A stretch of DNA of 64,000 nucleotides from Halobacterium sp. DL1 (lineage in GTDB: Archaea; Halobacteriota; Halobacteria; Halobacteriales; Halobacteriaceae): contig CP007060.1 of NCBI GenBank assembly GCA_000230955.3, positions 1,550,001 through 1,614,000 of the forward strand, read 5' to 3'. Shown here in pieces: positions 50,176-58,498 of the stretch. The translations under genes and the position numbers were made by a program. A model generated the notes under the pieces. That model was not told the DNA's origin. It ran no database searches and saw only the letters and a program-made list of their open reading frames with translations. How positions within the stretch are numbered: the stretch's first letter is position 1; each line of letters begins with the position of its first letter.

Positions 50176-50691
50176 ATGGCACGGTCTCGACCACCACGGA
50201 GTCGTAGCCAGGAGGAACCGCCGGAGCACGGGTTGCTCCGGTCAGTCGTGAACGGCGCCCTGGGCGGCACGCTGGCGACGGTCGTGATGACCGCCTACCG
50301 GATGCCGGTAGCGTCGTCGCTGCCGCCGACGGCGGAGTTCTGGGCGCAGTACGTGGCGGACGGCGACGCCGACGACCACCCGATTCCCGCGCTCGTCCTC
50401 CACCTCGTCTACGGCGCCGGCGCGGGCAGCGCGTTCGGCGTCCTCTTCCGTCCCGTCGACCGCCGCATCGAGAGCGACGAGGCCCGCGAGACCGCCGGTG
50501 TAGTTCTCGGGGCGCTGTACGCCCTCACACTCTCAGTGTTCGGCGAGCGGGTGGTGCTCGGTGAACTCCTGGACGTGGACCTCGACGGCTCGGAGTCGCT
50601 GGTGTTCCACGTCGGCCACCTCGTCTTCGGCCTCTCGCTCGGGTCGTGGGTCGCGTCCCGGTCGACGTTCGAGGACCTCGAACTCCGGTGA
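50176..50691 (+). CDS. Membrane protein, DUF6789-like
   Basis: 171 aa with four membrane helices: SVVNGALGGTLATVVMTAYR, ALVLHLVYGAGAGSAFGVLF, TAGVVLGALYALTLSVFG and LVFHVGHLVFGLSLGSWVA. The G-x-x-G-T-x-x-T-x-x-M-T-A start and the H-L-x-Y-G motif match a haloarchaeal family of unknown role. The ATG at 50176 is chosen since earlier codons are not helix-forming or G/C-rich. Confidence 0.8.
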   Translation: MARSRPPRSRSQEEPPEHGLLRSVVNGALGGTLATVVMTAYRMPVASSLPPTAEFWAQYVADGDADDHPIPALVLHLVYGAGAGSAFGVLFRPVDRRIESDEARETAGVVLGALYALTLSVFGERVVLGELLDVDLDGSESLVFHVGHLVFGLSLGSWVASRSTFEDLELR

Positions 50692-50693
50692 GA

Positions 50694-50963
50694 TCACTCC
50701 TCTATCTTCTGGACGATCTCGTTGGCCTGCTCCTCGGCCTGGTCCTCGCCGACGTGTTTGTCGATGAGGACGGACTGGACCTCCCAGTCGTCGCTGTCCT
50801 CGCGTTTGCCGGTCCGCACTTCGCTGCCGTCCGAGACGGAGTCCGACGCTTCGTCCGCCCAGTCGGGAGTCCGAATCGTCTCGAAGTCGTCGGGGTCGCG
50901 GTATCTGACGTGGATGTACTCGTCCTCGGTCTCCACGGCCGTCGGTTCTGGGTGGTCGGCCAT
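50694..50963 (-). CDS. Conserved acidic haloarchaeal protein (89 aa)
   Basis: Very acidic (MADHPEPTAVETEDEYIHVR, WEVQSVLIDKHVGEDQAEEQ). A short beta part leads to a C-terminal helix that ends in EIVQKIEE. I know no function. It converges on the DUF6789-like gene with a 2-nt gap. Confidence 0.75.
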   Translation of the reverse strand: MADHPEPTAVETEDEYIHVRYRDPDDFETIRTPDWADEASDSVSDGSEVRTGKREDSDDWEVQSVLIDKHVGEDQAEEQANEIVQKIEE

Positions 50964-51117
50964 GTGAGAACGTAGGTTGCGAACGTGGAAAAGACGTATG
51001 GCAGCCCCAGGCCACCGAGCACGCCGGTCCAGGGCTTGCACTTGCAGGCTCTCCCTGTAAGTGGCTGACGGCCGTCAGTTCTCGTATGCGCGACGTTCCA
51101 GTCGTCCGGAGTGAATC

Positions 51118-52170
51118 GTGTCGAGCCGTCGTGTGGCCGACCACGTGGCGATGAGTTTGGCGGACCACTTCTACGCGCTGCGGGACTGGGTGCCCGTGCC
51201 AGTGGACGGCGTACGCGTCGAAATCGTCCGGTGGGTGCTGCTGGAGGCGAACCGGCGGGCGGTCACCGGCGCGCTGCTCACGCTCACGTTCGTCTCGATG
51301 CTGGCGCTCGGGAACGTCTGGACGTTCGAGATGCAGCGCCTGTTCACCGAGACCGACAGCGTCCAGACCGTCCTCAACAGCCTCCTCAGCGGGATCATCC
51401 TGCTCGTCTCCGTCGTCGTCTCCATCAACTCCATCGTGCTCACCTACGACATCACCGCCATCAGCACCCAGCGCGAGCGCGTCCAGGGGACGACGGAGTA
51501 CCGGCGGGAGATCGGGCAGATGGTCAGAAGCGAGCGGAGCCCGACGGACCCGCGGTCGTTCCTCGAGCTGATGACCCACGTCATGCAGGAGCGCGCGGAG
51601 GACCTCCAGGAGACTGTCACCCGGGACAACCACGAGGAGTTCGCCGAAGCCGTCGACGAGTTCGTGGACTCCCTCGAGACCTCTATCAGGACACTCGAGG
51701 ACCCACGCGAGGAGGTCGGGGGCGCGGACTTCGGCACGCTCTGGCTCGGCCTCGAGGCGGACTTCGGTCGGCTGGTCGACGAACTGCAGACGATCAGGAT
51801 CGCCCACGCCGAGGAGATTCCGGACGAGGAGAAAGAGGAGTTCGACAAGCTGATGGAGGCGTTCGAACTGTTCGAGACCGGCCGCCAGTACTTCAAGACG
51901 CTGTACTACTCCCGGGAGATTTCCGAGCTCTCCCGGACGCTGCTCGTCATCTCGTTCCCGTCGATTCTGGTCACCGCGTGGACGATCATGGCCATCGACG
52001 CGGGCACCATCCCGGGCTTCGGGCTGTTCGGCCTCCCGCCGCTGCAGGTCTTCCTGGCGACCTCGTTCACCATCTCACTGGCTCCCTACCTGGTGCTGAC
52101 TGCCTACGTCCTCCGGACCGCGACTGTGGCCAGGCGCACGGCGGCCGGTGGGCCCTTCGTCCTGGACTGA
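51118..52170 (+). CDS. Membrane protein with two helix pairs and a long cytosolic coiled domain
   Basis: 350 aa. Two helices at about 55-75 and 85-110 (ALLTLTFVSMLALGNVW, SGIILLVSVVVSINSIVLTY), a charged helical domain of about 170 residues, and two more helices at the C terminus (LVISFPSILVTAWTIMAI, VFLATSFTISLAPYLVLTAY). The plan is like haloarchaeal proteins of unknown role. GTG at 51118 or ATG at 51151 could be the start. Confidence 0.8.
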   Translation: MSSRRVADHVAMSLADHFYALRDWVPVPVDGVRVEIVRWVLLEANRRAVTGALLTLTFVSMLALGNVWTFEMQRLFTETDSVQTVLNSLLSGIILLVSVVVSINSIVLTYDITAISTQRERVQGTTEYRREIGQMVRSERSPTDPRSFLELMTHVMQERAEDLQETVTRDNHEEFAEAVDEFVDSLETSIRTLEDPREEVGGADFGTLWLGLEADFGRLVDELQTIRIAHAEEIPDEEKEEFDKLMEAFELFETGRQYFKTLYYSREISELSRTLLVISFPSILVTAWTIMAIDAGTIPGFGLFGLPPLQVFLATSFTISLAPYLVLTAYVLRTATVARRTAAGGPFVLD

Positions 52171-52174
52171 GGGG

Positions 52175-52711
52175 TCACCGCTCGTGTAACTCCAGGTCCT
52201 CGTCGAGTTCCTCACCGAACACCGTCTCGTCGCCGACCGATTCGATGACGGAGAACTCCCCGCTCGACTCGATGACGATGGCCTCCACCTCGGCGAGCGT
52301 GCTGAAGTCGTTCTTCCGTGCCGCGGTCTCGAGTTCCGACCTGGTGACGCGCTCGCGTCGCATCGCGTCCCGGAGGAACTCCCCGCGGAAGTAGAGCAAG
52401 ACGGGAGGGTTCGTCACCACCCGTCCGAGAGACGGCCAGCGGACCTTCAGCCTGGTGACGACGTACTGCAACGAGATGAGCAGCGCGAACGCCGCGACGG
52501 CCTCCACGAGCGTCACTCGTCTGGCCGTGAGGGCGCGACCGAAGACGGAACCGATTGCGACGGTGATGATGAAGTCGAACGCACTCATCGTCGACAGCGT
52601 CCGGCTCCCCGAGACGCGGAGGAACGCCACGAGCGCGATGTACATCGATACGCCGACGACGACGATGCGGACGAGTGGCCGCAGTCCGTCGAAGATGAAG
52701 GGGCTGCTCAT
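52175..52711 (-). CDS. DUF421 (YetF-like) membrane protein
   Basis: 178 aa. Three N-terminal helices (VRIVVVGVSMYIALVAFLRV, FDFIITVAIGSVFGRALT, VEAVAAFALLISLQYVV) lead to a cytosolic domain with VTNPPVLLYFRGEFLRDAM and VEAIVIESSGEFSVI, the DUF421 order. The family is found in bacteria and archaea and some members affect spore or membrane traits; the role is unknown. Its ATG overlaps the stop of the channel gene (ATGA). Confidence 0.9.
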   Translation of the reverse strand: MSSPFIFDGLRPLVRIVVVGVSMYIALVAFLRVSGSRTLSTMSAFDFIITVAIGSVFGRALTARRVTLVEAVAAFALLISLQYVVTRLKVRWPSLGRVVTNPPVLLYFRGEFLRDAMRRERVTRSELETAARKNDFSTLAEVEAIVIESSGEFSVIESVGDETVFGEELDEDLELHER

Positions 52712-53706
52712 TGTTCGATTGGGGGCCAGTGCCACGCGTCGCTGCGCACGAGCGCGAGCAGTTGCCGTCGCCGTTCCTCGAGGTCGTCGACCGCGTCCTC
52801 GAACTCGTCGTCGGACACCGTCGGGACGTCCGCAGACCGGACGCGGTCGAGGTCCGGCGGGTCGGGCGTCTCGTCGGCCGGATCGATGAACGCCTCGTTG
52901 AGCGTCTCGAGGTAGTTCTCGGTGGCGCTCCGCGCGTTCTCGACGAGCGCGTGGTTCGGGCGGTCGTCCTCGGTGACGCCGAACCTGAGGACGGTCAGCG
53001 CCTCGTCGAAGATGACGACAGCCATCGTGGAGGCGTGTTTGGCCTCCTCGCTGTGGTAGTAGTGGAGTATCGGGTAGGCCTTGTGCTGGGTGGCGAGCGT
53101 GTCGAGTCCGGCGGCCAGGGAGTTCAACGGCGGGTGTATCCCCTCGAAGTCCTCCCCGTCCCACCCCGTCTCGACCACGGTCTCGCTGCGTTCCCCGAGC
53201 CCCGTGACGCTGCTGGCGAACGACCGCTTGTCCGAGACGGCGCCCAGCACCGAGAGGACGTAGGAGACGCCCATCGTGACGAACAGCATCCCGCTGGCGG
53301 TCGTCAGCGAGGCAGCGATCTGGAAGCCGCCGTCCGCCGGGTAGAAATCGCCGTTCCCCATCGTGAACATGGTGTAGGCGACGAAGTAGATGCGGTCGAT
53401 CCACGTGACCGGCGTGCCGCTCCGCGCGTTCGTGAGCGAGGCCCCGCTGCTGCCGAACACCAGCGTCCAGCCGCCCCAGATGGCGGCGACCCAGACGACG
53501 AGCGTCGTTGTCAAGATGATTGGGCCCGCCAGGCTGAGTACCCGCGAGCGCTCGCTCCCGAACTGTCGGAGGCCACGCCAGAGCCACGACGTCAACCGGG
53601 AGGACAGCGGGCCGGAGCCGCCGTCGACCCACAGCGTCGTCCAGAGGATGTCGACGATAGTGACGACGAGAACTGCGATTCCGACGACGAGGTAGACGAG
53701 ACTCAT
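52708..53706 (-). CDS. Two-pore-helix potassium channel-like protein
   Basis: 332 aa. An N-terminal helix, then a helix (GPIILTTTLVVWVAAIWGGW), a pore loop with the selectivity filter-like TMGNGDFYP (115-123) and a pore-lining helix (GMLFVTMGVSYVLSVLG) give the minimal ion channel plan. The filter is TMGNGD rather than TVGYGD, so strict potassium selectivity is open. The C-terminal 170 residues are an acidic, helical cytosolic domain. Coupled to the DUF421 gene. Confidence 0.88.
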   Translation of the reverse strand: MSLVYLVVGIAVLVVTIVDILWTTLWVDGGSGPLSSRLTSWLWRGLRQFGSERSRVLSLAGPIILTTTLVVWVAAIWGGWTLVFGSSGASLTNARSGTPVTWIDRIYFVAYTMFTMGNGDFYPADGGFQIAASLTTASGMLFVTMGVSYVLSVLGAVSDKRSFASSVTGLGERSETVVETGWDGEDFEGIHPPLNSLAAGLDTLATQHKAYPILHYYHSEEAKHASTMAVVIFDEALTVLRFGVTEDDRPNHALVENARSATENYLETLNEAFIDPADETPDPPDLDRVRSADVPTVSDDEFEDAVDDLEERRRQLLALVRSDAWHWPPIEQ

Positions 53707-53975
53707 GGTCCGGGAGAGCGTCCACTCGAGGCGTCTGTCGAACCTGTCCGGAACACGCTTCTACCGTCTCCGTCCTCGGGACGTTCGTTCGTTCACCCGC
53801 TCGCGGGCGACGTGACGCCGACGGTCAGCAGCCCGCACGACGATTCCGCGGCCGACGCTGACCGTTCTCGGCGTCGGACAACCGCCTCTCGTTCGCCCGA
53901 GCGGGGGTTCGTGCACGATAGCTCTGTACGTGACTGAGCGGCATAAGCAGCGGACTGGCACCTGCAAGCACCAGG
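53707..53975. other. Spacer without a convincing gene
   Basis: A 269-bp spacer between the channel gene start and the GCS2 stop. It contains open frames on both strands with weak codon bias; I see no domain, no tRNA and no strong hairpin. Confidence 0.4.
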
Positions 53976-55079
53976 TCAGGCTTCCTCGATGGGGTCGGAG
54001 ACCGCGGGCTGCGGGGCCGTGAGTTTCGCCACGTCGGCCTCGAATCGGTGGGCCTGTTCGAGGCGCATCCGGCAGGCCTCTTCCTCGCTCAACGTCTCCC
54101 CGCCGTCGATGCGCGGCGACAGCGGTCGGTAGGCCGAACAGTCGAACCCCAGTCGCTGGAGGTAGTTCTGGACGGGCGACGGTCCGAGCCCGAAGTTGAT
54201 GGCTACCCGGCTGAGGTCGTACAGTTCGTCGAACGGCGGGACGGAGATTCGGTCGTCCGAGACGCCCGGGCGCCCGACCTCGACGGCCTTCTCCTCGGTC
54301 TGTTCGACGAGTCGGCCGACGTCGGTGGCGAGCCTGACGACCTCCGAGGGGAGGGCGGCGTCGGGCGCCCGCCACTCGACCGTCGGCTGGCAGCGCCGGA
54401 GTCGCACGGGGTTCAACACTGTGTCCTCGGGGTCGAACTCTTCGTCGACCCTCGCGGGCGAGACGCCGCGGTCCGCGGCGAGAGACTTGAACGCCTCGTA
54501 CGAGGAGTCCACGCGTCGTTCCCACTCCTCGACGGAGTCGGTGTACGCCCAGAGGTCACAGAACTGCGTGAACTCGTTACCGCACTCCTTGCGGTAGGCG
54601 TGGGCCCTCGACGACGACCGGCCGCGCTCGCCGCAGTAGTACGGCGAGGAACTCGTCAGAGCGAGCGCCGGGTCGAGCGCGGTCAGCAGGTTGAGCTGCC
54701 GGACCGTCTCCTCGCGCTCGAAGTGGACGTGGGTGCCGGCGCAGTTCTTCGCGCTCCTGACGCCGTCGCCGTATATCTCCTCGAACAGCTTCCCACGTTC
54801 GGTGTAGCACGGTTCGTCCGCCTCCGTGAGCGGCGTTCCCAGCGGAACTAGTCGCTTGTCGCTGGCGCGTGCGGCCCGGATGGCCGTCCGGAGCGTCTCC
54901 TGGAGGTCCTGGCGGAGTTCGGTCTCCGAGGCGCGGGGTTCCGTCTGCACTTCGAGGAGCGGCCCGATGAATTCGGGCTTGATCCGCTCGTGTTCGTCGG
55001 CGATCTGCCGACCCTCACACAAACAGCCGTTCTGGTCGACGACCCAGAGTTCTAGCTCGATCCCCGTGTTTACTGTCAT
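53976..55079 (-). CDS. gshA: Glutamate-cysteine ligase family protein (GCS2)
   Basis: 367 aa of the GCS2 carboxylate-amine ligase family. GIELELWVVDQNGCLCEG holds the first metal ligands, CAGTHVHFEREETVRQ is the conserved H-x-H, and PTVEWRAPDAALPS is the R-containing end. In haloarchaea this family makes gamma-glutamylcysteine, the main low-mass thiol. The substrate is not proved by sequence, so a paralogue with another amine is possible. Confidence 0.88.
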   Translation of the reverse strand: MTVNTGIELELWVVDQNGCLCEGRQIADEHERIKPEFIGPLLEVQTEPRASETELRQDLQETLRTAIRAARASDKRLVPLGTPLTEADEPCYTERGKLFEEIYGDGVRSAKNCAGTHVHFEREETVRQLNLLTALDPALALTSSSPYYCGERGRSSSRAHAYRKECGNEFTQFCDLWAYTDSVEEWERRVDSSYEAFKSLAADRGVSPARVDEEFDPEDTVLNPVRLRRCQPTVEWRAPDAALPSEVVRLATDVGRLVEQTEEKAVEVGRPGVSDDRISVPPFDELYDLSRVAINFGLGPSPVQNYLQRLGFDCSAYRPLSPRIDGGETLSEEEACRMRLEQAHRFEADVAKLTAPQPAVSDPIEEA

Positions 55080-55530
55080 TGTTGTAGGTTCTAGCCGCGA
55101 ACGGCTACCGATTTGACATCGCTGAGACGACGAACGTCTCTACTTCACCGAAGACGAAGCGCCCGGTTGTGCCCGTCCCTTACTTGTGCAACCTCTTTAT
55201 CACAGATAGGGGCCTGTGCGGCCGGATACTCCCCCGATATGGCCGTCGAAAGGGGGTTCCGAACACCACTGGAATCGTCCGCCGTCCCGTGGTATCGTGA
55301 GACACGGTCGCATCACGACTGGTGGGAAATCACGAAGCAGCACCGCCGGGAATCGTGGCCACTGGGAGGGGGCCTCGACTGACTGCCCAGTAACCACGAA
55401 CTATCGATTCGGCTACCGCCGTCTCATCCGGTCGGAGCCGGCCGAATATCTACTAGGATTCGGTTACCGGTTACTGAGTCGAGCGGAGGCGACGGGTTCG
55501 CTTTCGGGGTGGAGGGAACGGCCTCAGCCG
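55080..55530. other. 451-bp spacer, no supported gene
   Basis: The spacer holds the upstream region of the GCS2 gene and the 3' side of the HTH-10 gene. A 47-codon frame at 55239-55382 on the plus strand has weaker third-position GC than real genes and no motif. A CTTTATC box at 55193-55199 could start a short transcript toward it. Confidence 0.45.
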
Positions 55531-56196
55531 TCACTTGACGTGGGCGAGCGGAAAGTCGGCGGAGACGACGTTCGTTATCATCACCCGGTGGGCGCGGGAG
55601 AGGCGTTCCGAGAGCGCCTGGTGGGTGACGTCGAACTCGTCGGCGAGTTCCTCGAGGGTCACCTTCCGGGGGATGTCGTAGAACCCTTTCTGGAGCGCGG
55701 TCTCGAGAGTGACGTACTGCTTCTGGCTGAGTCCGTACTGTCGCGGGCGGACGGCCACCGTCGGGTCGTAGATCGACTCGATGTCGACGCGGAGGCCACA
55801 GTCGCGGCAGTGGTGGTACCAGTCCTCCATGGACTCCCGCTCGGCGAAGAGGACGCGGAAACACCACTTGCCGTCGAACGCCTGGGTCCGCAACACCGTG
55901 CCGTGGTCCCAGAACATCTCGCGGAAGCGGTCCTCCGTCGGCTTCGCCCACTCGACCCGGTAGACGGACTCCTTCTCTAGTGTGGCGAGCGGTGACACAC
56001 CCTCGACGGTGGGGTCCTCGCGGAGTTCCGGACCGATGTCCTCGTCGGTCCCCTCGAAGGCCAGCACGGGCATCACCGAGTTCGGCCCCGTGGTGACCGT
56101 CCGCAGCACGTCGACTCTCGTCTCCGGCACTCCCGACAGCGTGTCGGCGAGTGCGAGCTGTTCGGCCGGAACGGCGATTTCGATGATTGATGTCAT
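55531..56196 (-). CDS. Bat-type HTH-10 transcriptional regulator
   Basis: 221 aa. An N-terminal sensor-like alpha/beta part (about 1-150) and the C-terminal HTH-10 domain (LSQKQYVTLETALQKGFYDI, VTLEELADEFDVTHQALSER) typical of bacterio-opsin activator-like proteins of haloarchaea. The ligand is unknown. The start at 56196 is clear (MTSIIEIAVPAEQ). Upstream, at 56374-56396, lies one copy of a motif shared with two other genes. Confidence 0.92.
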   Translation of the reverse strand: MTSIIEIAVPAEQLALADTLSGVPETRVDVLRTVTTGPNSVMPVLAFEGTDEDIGPELREDPTVEGVSPLATLEKESVYRVEWAKPTEDRFREMFWDHGTVLRTQAFDGKWCFRVLFAERESMEDWYHHCRDCGLRVDIESIYDPTVAVRPRQYGLSQKQYVTLETALQKGFYDIPRKVTLEELADEFDVTHQALSERLSRAHRVMITNVVSADFPLAHVK

Positions 56197-56577
56197 GAGC
56201 GGAGCGCTTCTCGTCGATTCGTGTTCGGCTGTACCAGCGACCGGGCGGACGGACCCGTGGGCGGCGAGCACGCTCCGGGCGGCGCCCGTCGGACGGAACT
56301 CCGTCTCGCACCTCCCTGTGCCTCCATTGCTTGGAGCCCACTGCGGGGGAGCACGTACTATCGATAGCCCCAATGTTATTTGGACTGTATCGTACGAAAG
56401 GGGCGTCTACGCCCCGATTTCAGCCGAATTTCGAACTGGCCCGTATCGGAGAGACTGGCGGTAGAGCCGGGTAAGGCCGGTCTGCGGGACCGACGACTGT
56501 GGGTCGGTCGCGCGTTCCGACCGGTCGCAGCCGAGACCGGCACAACACGCTTACGACGCATTGCCGTAGTTGGGGGC
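56197..56577. other. 381-bp divergent spacer with regulatory motif
   Basis: It separates the HTH-10 gene (minus) from the 118-aa protein gene (plus). No supported gene. It holds the TGTTAT element at 56374-56379 on the plus strand (ATAACA toward the HTH-10 gene) and, for the plus gene, a weak TATA-like CTTACGAC about 30 nt upstream of its ATG. Confidence 0.5.
56374..56396 (-). promoter_or_regulatory. TGTTAT...CGTACG element upstream of the HTH-10 gene
   Basis: TGTTAT at 56374-56379, then TTGGAC, then TGTATCG, with a CGTACG at 56391-56396. It resembles two stricter copies at 59569 and 62672. It lies 178 nt before the start codon. Confidence 0.35.
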
Positions 56578-56934
56578 ATGGCATCCGACGACGAACGGGA
56601 CGCTAGCACCTCAGAGAGCGACGACAGCCGCCAGCAGGGGGTCGAACTCGGACCCCTCGACGAGGAGCTGGAGTCCCACGACTACCCCACCACGTCGACG
56701 GAGCTGGTCGAGGAGTACGGCGACTACGAGATCGACCTCCCGGGTGGCTCCCAGCGCCTCGAGGAGGTACTCGGTATCCTCGAACAGAACGAACAGGAGT
56801 ACGAGGAGCCCGAGGACGCGCGCCAGGCCATCTACAACCTGGTCGGGTCGGAGGCGGTCGGCCGGGACCGCTACAGCGACCGCGGGGGCGATACCCCGGA
56901 CGCGGGGACGGACAGCGAGGACGAGTCGTTCTGA
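56578..56934 (+). CDS. Conserved acidic haloarchaeal protein (DUF5789-like)
   Basis: 118 aa. After an acidic head (ASDDERDASTSESDDS) comes a core (PLDEELESHDYPTTSTELVE, GSQRLEEVLGILEQNEQEYE) that fits the haloarchaeal DUF5789 type, with two conserved helices (HDYPTTSTELVEEYGDYEI; ARQAIYNLVGSEAVGR). No function is known. The ATG at 56578 gives the full core. Confidence 0.82.
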   Translation: MASDDERDASTSESDDSRQQGVELGPLDEELESHDYPTTSTELVEEYGDYEIDLPGGSQRLEEVLGILEQNEQEYEEPEDARQAIYNLVGSEAVGRDRYSDRGGDTPDAGTDSEDESF

Positions 56935-57048
56935 GTCTCCCCGCCCGGCGAATCGAGTGATGCCGGGCGGACGCCCTCCCGGGACAGTTAAACACCACGC
57001 AGTCGCAGCCCCCGGTGCAATCCGACGAGCCGCCGAAGGGACTACTGC

Positions 57049-57294
57049 ATGGATTCGAACGTCACGATAACCGAGGACGAGAAGGGCAAGAAAGTTGTCA
57101 ACGAGCACGGCGACGCAATCGGTCGTGTCGTCGAGGTGCAGAACGGGACCGCACAGGTCGACCCCGACCCGGACATCACGGACACCATCATGTCGAAGAT
57201 CGGCTGGAGCAGCGACGACGGGGGCACGTACGCGCTCGAACCGCAGGCTGTCGACAGGATCACGGACGACGAGATTCGCCTCGACCTGCAGTAG
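57049..57294 (+). CDS. PRC-barrel-like small protein
   Basis: 81 aa. A small beta barrel: NVTITEDEKGKKVVNEHGDAIGRVV, then VQNGTAQVDPDP and ITDDEIRLDL at the end. The order resembles the PRC-barrel of RimM and photosynthetic reaction centres. Small free-standing PRC proteins are abundant in haloarchaea and one type helps cell division (CdpB); this one is not clearly that type. No membrane part. Confidence 0.82.
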   Translation: MDSNVTITEDEKGKKVVNEHGDAIGRVVEVQNGTAQVDPDPDITDTIMSKIGWSSDDGGTYALEPQAVDRITDDEIRLDLQ

Positions 57295-57316
57295 CGCCGT
57301 CGGCCGCGGACTCCTG

Positions 57317-57321
57317 TTTTT
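57317..57321 (+). terminator. T-tract after the PRC-barrel gene
   Basis: Five T residues 23 nt after the TAG of the PRC-barrel gene. Confidence 0.35.
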
Positions 57322-57412
57322 CCACCGCTGTCGAGGAGTGCAAACCGTCGATAGGCCTCGCTGTAGTCCCACTGGCAGTAGGTTGATGTGCGCGGCTCTA
57401 CAACGTTATAGC

Positions 57413-57730
57413 ATGGAAGACTCCGGAGACGATTCTCCCGAAGCCGTCAGCATCGAGAGTGGTGACACGGTGTACGACGACGAGGGGCACGTGCTCGGCA
57501 TGGTCACCGAGTCCACCGACGAGGGGTTCGCCGTCGAGGTGGTCGAGGCCGGACCCGACGTCGAGGTGTCCGAGGAAGGCACCGAAGCGGCGGACGACGA
57601 CGGGGAGGGGTACCTAATGTGGCGGTGCGAGGACTGCGGGGAGATGGGCGACCTCGACGACGGCATCCCCGAGGAGTGTCCGAACTGCGGGGCGCCAAAG
57701 GAGCACATTCACAAGGCCCAGGAGGACTGA
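57413..57730 (+). CDS. Rubredoxin-like zinc-ribbon protein (105 aa)
   Basis: The N-terminal part is a PRC/KOW-like strand set (SIESGDTVYDDEGHVLGMV), then an acidic linker; the C-terminal 40 residues hold two CxxC knuckles (CEDCGE and CPNCGAPKEH) like rubredoxin or rubrerythrin tails. Might carry iron and take part in electron transfer, or bind zinc. An ACGTTATA box lies directly upstream of the ATG. Five T follow the gene. Confidence 0.85.
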   Translation: MEDSGDDSPEAVSIESGDTVYDDEGHVLGMVTESTDEGFAVEVVEAGPDVEVSEEGTEAADDDGEGYLMWRCEDCGEMGDLDDGIPEECPNCGAPKEHIHKAQED

Positions 57731-57749
57731 CCGCGGTCGCGAGCCGCCG

Positions 57750-57754
57750 TTTTT
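57750..57754 (+). terminator. T-tract between convergent genes
   Basis: Five T residues after the rubredoxin-like gene, in the 35-bp gap to the convergent PHP gene. Confidence 0.4.
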
Positions 57755-57765
57755 CGAGGCGACGG

Positions 57766-58449
57766 TTACTGCTGGACTTCCCGAGAGCGCGTCACGGAGC
57801 GCCGCTTGTACCGGTGGACCTGTCGATACGCCCTCCGGAGCAGTCGCTGGGTCGGCCCGGTACGCACTCTGGGTTCGACCCGGCCGTCACGGATGGCGTC
57901 GACGACGGACTCGGGAGTCAGCGTGTCCGCGTCGATGCGGGTGTAGGCGCGCCCGGCCTCTAACGGGAAGTGAGCGTCGCTGCCCGCGACAACGGGGAGC
58001 CCGAGGTCCTTCCCGAGTTCGTGTATCTGGTCGGCGTTCCGCGGGTGTTTGCCGCTGATCTCGACCGCGTCGAAGTCGGCGCCGCTCTCGTGGATGCTGC
58101 CGTGCCGGTAGGGGTGGGGGATGATGGCGGCGCAGTCCGCACCGTGAGCCAGGTCGACGACCGCCTGGGGCGTGAGTTCGCCGGGCGGCGTCCGGGACGG
58201 CGGGTCGGGTCCCACGACGATTGCGTGGCCCTCCGTCGTCGAGATTTCGATGCCCGGAATGAACAGCGGCGTCGTCGAGATGGCGCCGACGTCCGTGTAG
58301 TAGTCGTGGTTCGTGAGCGCGACGCCGTCCAGTCCGCGCCACCGACTCGCCAGTGCCAGCAGGTTCGCCCCGAGCGGGTCGTAGCGCGTCGGCTCACCTG
58401 CCCACTGGTGGAAGAACCGGGTGTGGGCGTGCAGGTCTACGTCGAACAT
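57766..58449 (-). CDS. PHP domain metal-dependent phosphoesterase
   Basis: 227 aa. All PHP motifs are seen: DLHAHT (His7 and His9), ALTNHDYY, PGIEISTTEGHAIVV, IIPHPYRHGS and GSDAHF. These bind three metals and cleave phosphoesters, as in histidinol phosphatase or nucleotide-specific enzymes; the substrate is unknown. It lies 49 nt after the lipid kinase gene on the same strand, so cotranscription is likely. Confidence 0.92.
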   Translation of the reverse strand: MFDVDLHAHTRFFHQWAGEPTRYDPLGANLLALASRWRGLDGVALTNHDYYTDVGAISTTPLFIPGIEISTTEGHAIVVGPDPPSRTPPGELTPQAVVDLAHGADCAAIIPHPYRHGSIHESGADFDAVEISGKHPRNADQIHELGKDLGLPVVAGSDAHFPLEAGRAYTRIDADTLTPESVVDAIRDGRVEPRVRTGPTQRLLRRAYRQVHRYKRRSVTRSREVQQ

Positions 58450-58498
58450 CCGACCACCTCCGCGCTGACCGCGCCCGGCAGCCCTGTTCCACACCGAC

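Noticed and set aside
55239-55382. Possible 47-aa protein
   Set aside because: About a quarter of its codons end in A or T, more than in real genes here, and nothing is recognisable in it.
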